Shown: positions 33,006-42,326 of the stretch, piece after piece | Numbering within the stretch: the stretch's first letter is position 1 | Layout: each line of letters opens with the position of its first letter | Made by a program: the position numbers and the translations under genes | NCBI GenBank assembly: GCA_963720775.1 | Contig: CAVRGR010000002.1 | Location: forward strand, 372,001 to 436,000 | Reading direction: 5' to 3' | Source: JAENVT01 sp963720775 | GTDB taxonomy: Bacteria > Actinomycetota > Acidimicrobiia > Acidimicrobiales > Ilumatobacteraceae | Length of the DNA stretch: 64,000 nucleotides | The notes under the pieces: model-generated | What the model was told of the DNA's origin: nothing | Database searches by the model: none | The model's input: only the letters and a program-made list of their open reading frames with translations

Positions 33006-33929
33006 CTAAGCGGTGTAGATGATCTCCACCCCGCAGATGTCCATCGAGGCGAATCCGGCACCCGGGGTGAAACGGAGGAAGAAGTACTCGCCCGAGTCGA
33101 CACGCTCTGGTACAGCTGCAGTGGCAGTCAGCGTGACGAGGTTCTGGACTCCCACCGATGAAACGGTGGCGACCGTATCAACCAACGTGGTGACCTTGTT
33201 CAGCGACACCGTCAGGTTGTTCACGGCATCACCGTCGATGATGAACGCCTTGAATCCAGTGACGGTCACGCCAATCGGGAGTTGTACCGATGCCTCGAGT
33301 ACGGCATTGGTGCTCGATTTGACGCACCCGTTGATGAAGGTCGTGGTGTTGGGAGCTGAGGCCGTGAACGCAGGATGACCGAGCTCGACCGAGCCGTTCT
33401 TCGGGAGGTAGCGATCGTCGAAGTTGTGATCGGCGTAGAAGCCGACCACGTCGGCGATGACGTTGACGGTTCCGCCCAGGTTGAAGAAGCTGACCTTGCC
33501 GTCGGCCGACAGGCGCACGTCGACCTTGTTCGGCGTGGCCGCTTGGCCGGCCTGCCAGTTCAACGACGAGGCGAGCGGCTTGGCCGCGTCGGACGGCCAG
33601 ACGGTCAAGAAGCTGCCTGCGGTTCCGTCGACCACGGTCACGTTCATGGCGACAGCGATCGCATCGGGCGAGATCGTGCAGTTGCCATTGGTGCCCCGCA
33701 CGACCTGCGTGTATGTTTCGCCGGCACCGATGGGAGTGGCCCGCGGCCCGACCTGCGAGGCCGCCCGGGTATCGAGCAAGCGGCACGGCGTGATCGGCAC
33801 GAACACGTCGCGCTCCCCGGAGCTGACGGCTGCGTTCGTGATGGCGATCCCGCCACCGGCCCCTACTGCAACAGCTAGCGCTGCGCCAACCGCCGCCCAC
33901 CTGACGCGCCAGACCTTCGATTCCTTCAT
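33006..33929 (-). CDS. secreted surface protein with CRLLDTR/DVVGFY domain (paralogue 1)
   Basis: A 307-residue exported protein. A signal or anchor helix (about residues 9-30, AAVGAALAVAVGAGGGIAITNAA) is followed by a beta-rich domain. That domain has PCRLLDTR, NCTISPDAIAVAMNVTVVDG, GSFLTVWPSD and NVIADVVGFY, a set found in cell-surface proteins of actinobacteria. The C-terminal 130 residues differ from the neighbouring paralogue. AAGGGGA lies before the ATG at 33929. Adhesive or structural surface role is inferred. Confidence 0.82.
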   Translation of the reverse strand: MKESKVWRVRWAAVGAALAVAVGAGGGIAITNAAVSSGERDVFVPITPCRLLDTRAASQVGPRATPIGAGETYTQVVRGTNGNCTISPDAIAVAMNVTVVDGTAGSFLTVWPSDAAKPLASSLNWQAGQAATPNKVDVRLSADGKVSFFNLGGTVNVIADVVGFYADHNFDDRYLPKNGSVELGHPAFTASAPNTTTFINGCVKSSTNAVLEASVQLPIGVTVTGFKAFIIDGDAVNNLTVSLNKVTTLVDTVATVSSVGVQNLVTLTATAAVPERVDSGEYFFLRFTPGAGFASMDICGVEIIYTA

Positions 33930-34010
33930 TGCATTCCCCTTCCAAATGGTCGACGGGACAGTCAATGACGGCCGTCCCGGTGCTCCGCACCCTAGGTCGC
34001 CAAAATGACG

Positions 34011-34033
34011 GGCTCGCGCATAGTCAGCGAGCC
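34011..34033 (-). terminator. hairpin with short T-run after paralogue 2
   Basis: GGCTCGC and GCGAGCC form a perfect 7-bp stem with a 9-nt loop, 18 bases after the stop codon at 34052. On the minus strand it is followed by CGTCATTTT. The arrangement fits a modest intrinsic terminator between the two tandem paralogues. Confidence 0.5.
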
Positions 34034-34051
34034 GCCTCGCTCCGCGGCATG

Positions 34052-34927
34052 TCACCAGGTGAGCGTGACTACTCCGGCTCGCTGCCCGGTGGACTTGTTG
34101 TGGATTCGAATCGTGGTGGAGCTGTCGACCTCGACATCGACCAAGTGCTCGTAGTCGATGGAAACGATATGAGCACCCTGCGCGAAGCCCAAGCCCTGTG
34201 TGACGGCGGCGTTGGCTGTCGAGTCGAGGCCGACCGACTCGATGAAGTTGCCGGGTATCGAGAGCAACGATGCTTGGCCTACTCCCCGAAACCCCGCGGT
34301 CAGTACGACGCCGGTGAGCGACACGGGCACGTTCGGCGGCACGGCGATCGGGGCACTGACGCCACCTGCGGCGAGGTCGAACGTCACCTGGAGCTTCTGC
34401 GGGTAGCGATCGTCGTGGTTGTGATCGGCGTAATAGCCGAGGACGTCGGCGATGATGTTCACCGTGCCGGCGTTGTTGTAGAGATTGATCCTGCCCTCGG
34501 GCGACAGGCGCACATCGACCTTGTTCGGCCGCGCCGCATCGCCCGCTTGCCAGTTGAGCACCGACGCCAACGGTTTGGCCGCATCCGATGGCCAGACAGT
34601 CAAGAAGCTGCCCGCGGTGCCATCGACGACTGTCGTGTTCATGGCCACGGCGATCGCGTCCGTCGGGATCGTGCAGTTGCCGTTGGAACCCGTCACCTGC
34701 TGCGTGTAGGTCTCCCCGGCACCGAGCGGCGTGCTCCTCGGGCCTACGAGCGTCGCCGGCCGGGTGTCGAGCAATCGGCACGGGTTCGTCGGCACGAACA
34801 CCGCTCGTTCACCGGAGCTGACCGCCGCATTGGTCACGGCGATGCCGCCACCTGCACCGATCGCCACGGCCACCGCCGCACCGACTGCTGCCCACCGAGC
34901 TCGAAATGAACCTCGATCCTTCTTCAC
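34052..34927 (-). CDS. secreted surface protein with CRLLDTR/DVLGYY domain (paralogue 2)
   Basis: A 291-residue exported protein nearly identical to paralogue 1 over its first 150 residues: same signal helix, PCRLLDTR, NCTIPTDAIAVAMNTTVVDG, GSFLTVWPSDAAKPLAS and NIIADVLGYYADHNHDDRY. The C-terminal half is unrelated in detail. GTG at 34927 is the start, with GGAGAGGTGGAG just upstream. The two genes arose by tandem duplication with diverging C-terminal domains. Confidence 0.82.
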   Translation of the reverse strand: MKKDRGSFRARWAAVGAAVAVAIGAGGGIAVTNAAVSSGERAVFVPTNPCRLLDTRPATLVGPRSTPLGAGETYTQQVTGSNGNCTIPTDAIAVAMNTTVVDGTAGSFLTVWPSDAAKPLASVLNWQAGDAARPNKVDVRLSPEGRINLYNNAGTVNIIADVLGYYADHNHDDRYPQKLQVTFDLAAGGVSAPIAVPPNVPVSLTGVVLTAGFRGVGQASLLSIPGNFIESVGLDSTANAAVTQGLGFAQGAHIVSIDYEHLVDVEVDSSTTIRIHNKSTGQRAGVVTLTW

Positions 34928-35021
34928 GGCTCCACCTCTCCAAGTCTCCGGAACACATCCACGCGTGTCCGGGGTGCACCCACTGCACGAGCGCGAACGG
35001 TACAGTGACTCGTGCAATAGC

Positions 35022-35214
35022 CCTCGCGGGAGAGCCTGCAACGCAGCCAGCGTTGCGGCGCCGAAGGAGCAACCTCCCCGGAATCTCTCAGGCAAACGGA
35101 CCGCGCGGGAAGGCAACGCTGGAAAGCAGTGGGCATCGCGCTCGCTCGCCGAAGGGGAAACCCGCTCGCTCTCGGGCGTTCGGAGAAGCTCTCAGGTACC
35201 GATGACAGCTGGGG
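35022..35214 (+). ncRNA. tandem glycine riboswitch (gcvT-type RNA, two aptamers)
   Basis: Two glycine aptamers lie in the leader of gcvP. Aptamer 1 (about 35022-35105) has GGGAGAG, GCGCCGAAGGAGCAA and ATCTCTCAGGCAAACGGACC. Aptamer 2 (about 35107-35214) has CTCGCCGAAGGGGAAAC and AAGCTCTCAGGTACCGATGACAG. These conserved CGCCGAAGG and CTCTCAGG blocks are diagnostic. The RNA ends 33 bases before the gcvP ATG, which leaves room for an expression platform. A TACAGT element at 35001 is a possible -10 box. Glycine would switch gcvP on. Confidence 0.92.
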
Positions 35215-35246
35215 AAGAAGTCATCTGCGACCCCCAGGGAGTGATC

Positions 35247-38083
35247 ATGAGAGCAGCGCTCGACGAGTTGATCGATGCCGGCGAGTTCACCCGCCGGCAC
35301 ACGTCCGCCACCGCGGCCGATCGCCAGCACATGCTCGCGGTGATCGGTGAGCAGTCGGTCGAATCGCTCCTCGATCACACAGTGCCACCCGTCATCCGCA
35401 TGAAGGGAGTGCTCGAACTGGGCGCGTCCCGATCGCCCGAGTCGGTGCTCGGAGAGCTTCGCCAACTGGCGGCGCGCAACGTGGCTCGTACCAGCCTGAT
35501 CGGGATGGGCTACTACGGCACCATCACTCCCCCGGTGATCCTGCGCAACGTGCTGGAGAACCCGGCGTGGTACACGGCCTACACGCCGTATCAGCCGGAG
35601 ATCAGCCAGGGCCGCCTCGAGGCCTTGCTCAACTTCCAGACGATGGTCGCCGAGCTCACCGGTTTCGAGATGGCCAACGCTTCGCTGCTCGACGAGGCCA
35701 CCGCTGCTGCCGAGGCGATGACGATGGCTCGCCGACTGTCGAAGTCCGACAGCAACCGCTTCCTCGTCCACGGCGACACACATCCGCAGACCATCGCCGT
35801 TCTCGCCACCCGGGCCGAGCCGGTCGGCATCGAGTTGGTGGTCGGCCACAACGGCGACCCAACAGGCGGTTGCTTCGGCGCGCTGTTCAGCCTGCCCACT
35901 TCGAGCGGTGCCGTCACCGACTGGCGGGCGAAGATCGAGGCGGTCCATGCGGTGGGTGGTCTGGCAGTGGTGGCCACCGATCTTCTGGCGTGCACGCTCA
36001 CGGTGCCCCCCGGCCAACTCGGCGCCGACATCGCCATCGGGTCGGCGCAGCGCTTCGGCGTGTCGATGGGCTTCGGCGGGCCGCACGCGGCCTTCATCGC
36101 CTCCGGCGAAGCTGCGGCTCGCGCCCTTCCCGGCCGCCTGGTGGGGGTCAGCACCGACACTGGGGGTCGGCCTGCGCTGCGCTTGGCGCTGCAGACCGCG
36201 AGCAGCACATCCGCCGCGAGAAGGCGACCTCCAACATCTGCACGGCTCAGGTGCTGCTGGCCAACATCGCCGGGTTCTATGCGGCCTGGCACGGCTCCGA
36301 TGGCCTCCGCAAGATCGCCGAACGAATTCACCGGCTGACGTCGATGACTGCCGACGGCTTGCGTTCGGCCGGCCTCGCACTGGTCAACGACACGTGGTTC
36401 GACACCCTTCAGGTGCGCTGCGACGCGCCCGCAGTGCTGGCCCGCGCCGCTGCTGCCGGCATCGATCTGCGCTACGTCGACGACAACACGATCGGCTTCA
36501 GCTTCGACGAGACGTCGAGCCGATCGACGGTCGCCGCGGTGCTCGCCGCGTTCGAGGTGGCTGCCGACATCGGCGACTCCGCCACCGAGGGCCTGCCCGC
36601 TCGCCGAACCGACGAGTTCCTCACGCAGACGGTGTTCGAGCGGTACCACACCGAGCACGAGATGCTCCGCTACCTTCGCCGGCTCGCCGACAAGGACCTG
36701 GCCCTCGATCGTTCGATGATCCCGCTCGGGTCGTGCACCATGAAGCTCAACGCCACCGTGGAGATGGAGCCACTCACCTGGCCCGGTTTGGCCGACATGC
36801 ATCCGTTCACGCCACAGGAGTCGACCGTCGGGATCAGGGAGATGATCTCCCAGCTCGAGTCGATGCTGCTGGCGATCACCGGCTACGACGCGATCAGCCT
36901 GCAACCGAACGCCGGTAGCCAGGGCGAGTTCTCCGGTCTGCTGGCGATCCGGGCCTATCACCGCAGCCGCGGCGAGGCCGGCAGGAACGTCTGCCTCATC
37001 CCGTCGAGCGCGCATGGCACCAACGCGGCGAGTGCGGTGATGGCCGGGTTGAAGGTGGTCGTCGTACGTTGCGACGATCGCGGCAACATCGACCTCGACG
37101 ACCTGGAGGCCAAGGCTTCAGCCGCAGGCGCGGAACTGGCCGCGGCGATGGTCACCTACCCGTCGACGCACGGTGTGTTCGAGGCCAAGATCGGCGAGCT
37201 GTGCGAGATCGTCCATCGCAACGGTGGCCAGGTGTACGTCGACGGGGCGAACCTCAACGCCATGGTCGGATTGGCCCAACCGGGCAAGTTCGGCGCAGAC
37301 GTGAGCCATCTCAACTTGCACAAGACGTTCTGCATCCCGCACGGCGGGGGCGGGCCAGGCGTGGGGCCGGTTGCGGTGCGGGCTCATCTGGCCGAGTTCC
37401 TGCCGGCCCATCCGTTGCACTCCGCCGGCAGGCCCGTCGGCGCCGTGGCCGCCGCCCCGATCGGTTCGGCGGCGATCCTGTCGATCTCGTGGGTGTACAT
37501 CGCTCTGATGGGCGCGGCGGGACTCACCGACGCCAGCGCCATGGCGGTGCTCAATGCCAACTATCTCGCCACCCGACTCGATCCGCACTTCCCGGTGCTC
37601 TACACCGGCGAGCACGGCCGTGTGGCCCACGAATGCATCATCGATCTTCGACCGATCACCAAGGTCAGCGGCGTGACCGTCGACGACGTGGCCAAGCGGC
37701 TGATCGATTATGGATTCCACGCGCCGACGATGAGCTTCCCGGTCTCGGGCACGTTGATGATCGAACCGACGGAGAGCGAATCGTTGTACGAGCTCGACAG
37801 GTTCTGCGAGGCGATGATCGCCATCAAGGGTGAGATCGATGCCGTCGTTGCAGGCACCTGGCCGGTCGAGTCCAGCCCGTTGCGTCACGCCCCGCACACC
37901 GCGGAAGACCTCATCGGGGACTGGGATCGTCCGTACGACCGGCAACTCGGCGCCTATCCGCTGGCCACCCTGCGCGCCGCGAAGTACTTCCCGCCTGTCT
38001 CGCGCATCGACGCCGCGTACGGCGACCGCCACCTCATCTGCACCTGTGAGCCGCTCGAAGCGTTCGCCGCAGCGTCGACCTGA
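35247..38083 (+). CDS. gcvP: glycine dehydrogenase (decarboxylating), P-protein, with a one-base frameshift
   Basis: The gene reads in one frame to about codon 317 (…GRPALRLALQT) and continues at once in another (REQHIRREKATSNICTAQ…), so one base (a C) is missing between 36197 and 36198. Corrected, it encodes about 945 residues, the usual length of single-chain GcvP. The PLP lysine is in HLNLHKTFCIPHGGGGPG. The P-protein decarboxylates glycine and loads the aminomethyl group on GcvH. GGGAG precedes the ATG at 35247. The rest of the sequence is well conserved, so a sequencing error is as likely as a real mutation. Confidence 0.9.
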
Positions 38084-38106
38084 GTGCCGAGGAGTACGGT
38101 GCGCAC

Positions 38107-38787
38107 ATGAGCCAGAACACTCCCCCAGGTATCGGCGACCTCTTTGGACTGTTCGGCGGCGCCAACCCGTTCGGCGCGGTCACCAAGTCGATCGCCCAGT
38201 TCCAGCGGGGCGTCAGTGATTTCTTGCGCGCGGTCGAGAACTTCAACCGGACGATGGAGCAGATGCACGGCGTCGCGGTTCGCATCAACAGCCTGCTCGA
38301 CACTGTCGAGGAGCCGATGAGGGAATTCGTTCCACGGGTCTCGAAGACGATCAAGACGGCCGACGCAATGGTCGAGCAACTTGCCGGGCCCATCGAGAAG
38401 GTTGCCCCGGGCCTCGCCAAGCTGGCCGAGGTGCTTGCCAATCCCGCCATCGCCAACTTCCCGACCGACCTCACGGAGTTCATGGGTGTGCTCGGCGATC
38501 TGGCCCACCGCCTGCAGCCGCTGGGTCAGTTCGCCGAATCGGCCGGCAGCTTGTTCGGCTTGCGGGCGCTCACCGGTTCACGCCCCGCGACACCCGCTGC
38601 GCCGGCCCCGCCCATTGCGGCTACATCGACCGTCGATCCGGCCAAGGCACCTGCGAAGAAGGCCCCCGCGAAGCGGCCACCGGCGAAGAAGGAAGCCGCC
38701 AAGAAGGCCGCCGCGAAGAAGGCACCCGCGAAGAACGCTGCGGCGAAGCGGGCTCCGGCGAAGAAGGCTGCGGCGACGAAGCGCTGA
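38107..38787 (+). CDS. helical protein with histone H1-like AKKA tail
   Basis: A 226-residue protein. Residues 1-145 form long amphipathic helices (FQRGVSDFLRAVENFNRTMEQMHGVAVRINSLLDTVEEP and following), similar in style to phasin-like or coiled-coil proteins. The tail (about 178-226) is made of PAKKAPAK/AAAKKA repeats like histone H1 or mycobacterial HupB tails. It probably binds nucleic acid or polyanions through the tail. No family is recognised for the helical part. It follows gcvP by 23 bases and is convergent with gcvT. Confidence 0.72.
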   Translation: MSQNTPPGIGDLFGLFGGANPFGAVTKSIAQFQRGVSDFLRAVENFNRTMEQMHGVAVRINSLLDTVEEPMREFVPRVSKTIKTADAMVEQLAGPIEKVAPGLAKLAEVLANPAIANFPTDLTEFMGVLGDLAHRLQPLGQFAESAGSLFGLRALTGSRPATPAAPAPPIAATSTVDPAKAPAKKAPAKRPPAKKEAAKKAAAKKAPAKNAAAKRAPAKKAAATKR

Positions 38788-39843
38788 TCAGTGCTTGGCG
38801 ACGAAGGGCGTTGGCGCGATGCGCCCGCTGAGCTCGCTGCCCCGAACCTCGATGGTGACCTCTGTGCCAACTGCAGTGGAGGGAGGCATGAAGGCCAGAG
38901 CGATGCCGTGCCCTAGCATCGGAGAGAAGTTGCCACTGGTGACCAGCCCAACCGCGTGACCGGCGACCGATACGGCGCACTCGGCGCGTGGTGGCCGGCG
39001 ACCCTCCGTGGTGATGCCCATCAGCAGGCGTCGGACGCCCGCTGAGCGTTCCGCATCGAGGGCCGCGCGTCCTCGGAACTCGGGCTTCGACCACGCCACG
39101 ACCCATCCCAGACCCGCCTGCAGCGGGGTGATGCCGGCACCCAGCTCGTGGCCGTGTAGCGGCAGGCCGGCTTCGAGACGCAACGTGTCGCGGGCACCGA
39201 GGCCTGCCGGGCTGATGCCGGCAGCCGTGATGGCCGTCCACAGATCGGTGGCCGCCGCCTTGGGTACGGCGATCTCGACGCCGGCCTCACCGGTGTAGCC
39301 GGTGCCGGCGACGACGCACGTGACACCTTCCCAGTCGAGCGTGCTGACCCGGAAGCGGCCGACCGCGGCAGCATCGGGGAAGACCGTGGCCAATCGTTCC
39401 TTGGCCAGCGGGCCCTGCACGGCGAGAACGGCGCGATCGTGGGTGGTGTCGTTGCCGCCGATGGCGGCACGAACCCGATCGGTGTTGGAGGCGTTCGGCA
39501 TGACATCGAACACCGTGTCGCCGACCCACCACACGATGATGTCGTCGAGCACCGAAGCGTCGGCCTCGTCGAGCAGGTGGGTGTACTGGGCACGGCCCGG
39601 GGCAACCTTGTACAGGTCGTTGGTGAACGCGAGCTGCAGACGCGCGGCCGCATCGGGGCCCTCGACGCGCACGGTGCCGAGGTGCGAGACGTCGAACACC
39701 ACCGAATCGCGGCGACAGCAAAGATGCTCCTCGACCGTGCCGCTGGGGTACGAAAGCGGCATCTCCCAGCCGCCGAAGGGAACCATCTTCGCGTCGAGCG
39801 ACCTGTGCACCGCGTCGAGCGGGCTGAACGCGGCGTCGCTCAT
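38788..39843 (-). CDS. gcvT: aminomethyltransferase, glycine cleavage T-protein
   Basis: A 351-residue T-protein. The N-terminus SPLDAVHRSLDAKMVPFGGWEMPLSY, VFDVSHLGTVRVEGPDA and LLDEADASVLDDIIVWW are T-protein marks; GTGYTGEAGVEIAVP and RDTLRLEAGLPLHGHEL follow. It transfers the methylene group from GcvH to tetrahydrofolate. Its ATG overlaps the upstream MerR stop by one base. It lies on the strand opposite gcvP, as the last gene of the gcvH-FHA-MerR-BFN-MerR series, and so is not under the riboswitch. Confidence 0.93.
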   Translation of the reverse strand: MSDAAFSPLDAVHRSLDAKMVPFGGWEMPLSYPSGTVEEHLCCRRDSVVFDVSHLGTVRVEGPDAAARLQLAFTNDLYKVAPGRAQYTHLLDEADASVLDDIIVWWVGDTVFDVMPNASNTDRVRAAIGGNDTTHDRAVLAVQGPLAKERLATVFPDAAAVGRFRVSTLDWEGVTCVVAGTGYTGEAGVEIAVPKAAATDLWTAITAAGISPAGLGARDTLRLEAGLPLHGHELGAGITPLQAGLGWVVAWSKPEFRGRAALDAERSAGVRRLLMGITTEGRRPPRAECAVSVAGHAVGLVTSGNFSPMLGHGIALAFMPPSTAVGTEVTIEVRGSELSGRIAPTPFVAKH

Positions 39844-40298
39844 CACATGGCGTGTCGAGATGGCGCCGACCCCGGCGAGGTGCCGCCGAGGTCGACGATC
39901 GTCGAGTCGAGATCCGACTTCACTCCCCCGAGGGCCAACACGTTGAGCACGCCCTGGCCGCCGCGGCGCATGACATCGATCAGCTGCTCGCCGTCGCACA
40001 GGATCACGTCGCTCCCGCTGATGACGAGGTGGGCGCTGGCGATGTCGGTGTCGACGTGGGTGCGCAGGTACTCGAACGCGGTGCGCACCGATTCGAGCTT
40101 GATTCCGGCATCGAGAAGACTCTTGATGACCCGCAGTTCGAGCAGGTCGCGATAGCTGTAGAGGCGCCGGCTGCCACTGCCGCTGGCATCGGCCAATGAG
40201 GGGCGAATGAGATCGGTACGCGCCCAGTAGTCGAGTTGGCGGTACGAGATGCCGACGATCGATGCCGCCTTGGTTCCGCTATAGCCCTGCTCGGTCAT
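39843..40298 (-). CDS. MerR-family transcriptional regulator
   Basis: A 151-residue regulator. The N-terminal winged helix reads GYSGTKAASIVGISYRQLDYWARTDLIRPS, and YSYRDLLELRVIKSLLDAGIKLESVRTAFEYL continues it. The C-terminal region (70 residues) is an unknown sensor domain. Its position after the BFN gene matches Rv1830 in mycobacteria. It is translationally coupled to gcvT through a one-base overlap. Target genes unknown; autoregulation of the cluster is possible. Confidence 0.87.
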   Translation of the reverse strand: MTEQGYSGTKAASIVGISYRQLDYWARTDLIRPSLADASGSGSRRLYSYRDLLELRVIKSLLDAGIKLESVRTAFEYLRTHVDTDIASAHLVISGSDVILCDGEQLIDVMRRGGQGVLNVLALGGVKSDLDSTIVDLGGTSPGSAPSRHAM

Positions 40299-40425
40299 TC
40301 GTGCCTGCTCATTCGTGCCTCCGACTCACATCCGCGTAACTACGGCAATGTAAGGACAGCCAGGCTAGGCCAGAACCGGGCACGGGTCAAACACCAAGCG
40401 CGCGAATTCAAGCACACTTCGCGCG

Positions 40426-40914
40426 TCAGGCGTCGAAGTCTTCCGGCTTGATCTCTTCCAGGAAATCGCGGAACTCGTCGAGGATCGCCTCGTCCTCCGG
40501 CTCTTCCTCGGCCAGGTCGTCGGCTGCGGTGAGGCCGACCTCGTCGAGCAGTGCCTCTTCGGCATAGATCGTGACGCCCGTGCGACAGGCGACGGCAATG
40601 GCGTCGGATGGGCGGCAGGAGACCAACAGATCACTGCCGCTCACTCGCAGATGCAGCTCGGCATAGAAGGTGTGGTCGCGGATCTCGGTGACCACCACCT
40701 TGTCGAGCGTCGCCTTGGTCGTGCGCAGCAACTCGACGATCAGATCGTGGGTCATCGGCCGTGGGGCGACGATCCCCGACAGCGCGGTGTGGATTGCCGA
40801 GGCCTCGGGTGACCCGATCAGGATCGGCAGGACACGATGCGGCTCGGGCTGCTCGCGAAGGATCACCACGGGCGTGTTGGCGGGGACTTCGACCCGCACA
40901 CCGAGCAGCTCCAT
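40426..40914 (-). CDS. bifunctional nuclease (BFN/DUF151) family protein
   Basis: A 162-residue BFN-domain protein. VVILREQPEPHRVLPILIGSPEASAIHTAL, PRPMTHDLIVELL, TFYAELHLRV and SCRPSDAIAVACRTGVTIYAEEALLDE follow in the family's order. The acidic tail ends with EFRDFLEEIKPEDFDA, as in Rv1829. Plant BFN proteins are nucleases, but the bacterial role is uncertain. The ATG at 40914 is chosen over a GTG at 40923. Lies between two MerR genes, as in mycobacteria. Confidence 0.88.
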   Translation of the reverse strand: MELLGVRVEVPANTPVVILREQPEPHRVLPILIGSPEASAIHTALSGIVAPRPMTHDLIVELLRTTKATLDKVVVTEIRDHTFYAELHLRVSGSDLLVSCRPSDAIAVACRTGVTIYAEEALLDEVGLTAADDLAEEEPEDEAILDEFRDFLEEIKPEDFDA

Positions 40915-40972
40915 CGCGATCACGGTCGGAGCGTACCTCGCGTCGGTTGGCGAGTGCCGGTCGGTTGACCAA

Positions 40973-41824
40973 TCACCCGTCGAGATGATGGCTGAGGGCC
41001 GAGCGAACTATCGCCGAACGGAGCTGTGCCCCCAATGACGAGAGCGTTGTCAACGTGGCCACCGCTTGCTGGCGCGCCTTCGGATTCCGCTGACGCAGCA
41101 GCGGCAGGATCATCTGCTCGAACAACGCCGCCTCGCGTTCACCCGCTTGACGCCAGGCTCGCAGGTGTCGGCCCTCGACACCGTGCTGCATGAACCCGGC
41201 CGCCGCCTCGGCGATGGCGAGGTCGGCCACGGTGTACATCGTCGACGCGCCGGTGCCCTTGCCGACCAGGAGCCCGTACGACTCGAGCTCGGCCAGTTGC
41301 GAGGCGGTGAGCCCCGTCAGTTGGCACACGTCGCGCGCATCGAACGTGTCGCGGTCGTGATCGGTTGCCCGCGTGTCGGTTGGATCTCCGTTGCGCGCCG
41401 CGTGCGGTTGGCCCGCGAAGTCCAACTCTTCACTGCTGGGAACCGCGACGTCGGCCACCAACATCGCAGACGTGTGCCTGAGATCATCGTCGTCGTCGGT
41501 CTCGAGAACGTCGGTGGTTTGCAGGTTGCGAATGCCCCGCGGCGGAGTCGTCGGCCCGGTCGGGTCTTCGATCGCGCCACTCTCCAACCGATCGCGAATG
41601 ACTCGGAGCGGGAGGAAGTTCTCGCGTTGCTCACGAAGGATCACTCGCAACAGATCGACGTCGTTGTCGTAGAACTTGCGATAGCCGCTCGCGGTGCGCT
41701 CGGGGTCGATCAAGCCTTGGCTCTCGAGAAATCGAATCTTCGAGATGGTGACGTCGGGGAACTCCTCGAGCAAGAGCCCGAGCACTTCGCCAATGGACAG
41801 GTATGGACGGTCGGACATGATCAT
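40973..41824 (-). CDS. ftsR: MerR-family regulator, FtsR/Rv1828-like
   Basis: A 283-residue protein. The winged-helix region YLSIGEVLGLLLEEFPDVTISKIRFLESQGLIDPERTASGYRKF is the mark of the FtsR/Rv1828 group, whose Corynebacterium member activates ftsZ. A disordered middle (about 90-150) leads to a C-terminal helical domain with a second HTH-like segment (CQLTGLTASQLAELESYGLLVGKG). It lies three bases after the FHA gene, the order found in mycobacteria. A start two codons later (ATG 41818) is possible. Confidence 0.85.
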   Translation of the reverse strand: MIMSDRPYLSIGEVLGLLLEEFPDVTISKIRFLESQGLIDPERTASGYRKFYDNDVDLLRVILREQRENFLPLRVIRDRLESGAIEDPTGPTTPPRGIRNLQTTDVLETDDDDDLRHTSAMLVADVAVPSSEELDFAGQPHAARNGDPTDTRATDHDRDTFDARDVCQLTGLTASQLAELESYGLLVGKGTGASTMYTVADLAIAEAAAGFMQHGVEGRHLRAWRQAGEREAALFEQMILPLLRQRNPKARQQAVATLTTLSSLGAQLRSAIVRSALSHHLDG

Positions 41825-41827
41825 GAC

Positions 41828-42316
41828 TCAGCCATCGGCGCGCTCGAAGAAGACCAACCGAAACTTTCCGACCTGCAACTCGTCGCCCTGATGCAGCACG
41901 ACCTCGTCGTCGATGCGCTCGGCGTTGACGTACGTGCCGTTGAGCGAGCCGGCATCGCGCGCGACGTATCCGGCAGGCGTGCGCTCGACTTCGGCATGGC
42001 GACGCGAGACGGTGATGTCGTCGAGACTGATCTCGCTGTCGGGATGGCGGCCCAAACGGGTGAGCGGATCGTGGAGCGCGAACGAGGCACCCGCCTGCAC
42101 ACCGGAGCGCACGATCAACGACGCAACACCTGTTTCCAGATCGCCGACGTTGACCACGACATCGTCGTCGGTGCCGGGTGCATCCTGCAACGGGTCGACC
42201 TTGGCCAGCGTGATGGTGTGGTCGGCGATGCGGTCGAGGACGCTGCCGCACGACGAACAGAACCCGGATTCCGGTGGGTTCCGGTGGCCGCATTGGTTGC
42301 AGAACACGTAGGCCAT
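41828..42316 (-). CDS. zinc-ribbon FHA protein, GarA-like
   Basis: A 162-residue protein. A zinc ribbon (FCNQCGHRNPPESGFCSSCG, residues 4-23) is followed by a linker and an FHA domain with LGRHPDSEISLDDITVSRRHAEVE and DAGSLNGTYVN, the phosphothreonine-binding signature. Mycobacterial GarA has no zinc ribbon but the same gene neighbours. GarA binds central-metabolism enzymes and is controlled by Ser/Thr kinases; a similar job is inferred here. The N-terminal ETTSVF phosphosite of GarA is not seen; ADHTITLAK lies in its place. Confidence 0.85.
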   Translation of the reverse strand: MAYVFCNQCGHRNPPESGFCSSCGSVLDRIADHTITLAKVDPLQDAPGTDDDVVVNVGDLETGVASLIVRSGVQAGASFALHDPLTRLGRHPDSEISLDDITVSRRHAEVERTPAGYVARDAGSLNGTYVNAERIDDEVVLHQGDELQVGKFRLVFFERADG

Positions 42317-42326
42317 TGGGAGGAGA

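Noticed and set aside
35591..37015. 474-codon minus-strand open frame within gcvP
   Set aside because: It is the antisense shadow of a conserved P-protein; long antisense frames are common in GC-rich DNA.
38640..38787. Alanine-lysine codon repeats as a minisatellite
   Set aside because: Units are irregular in length and sequence. They are best explained as the basic tail of the encoded protein.
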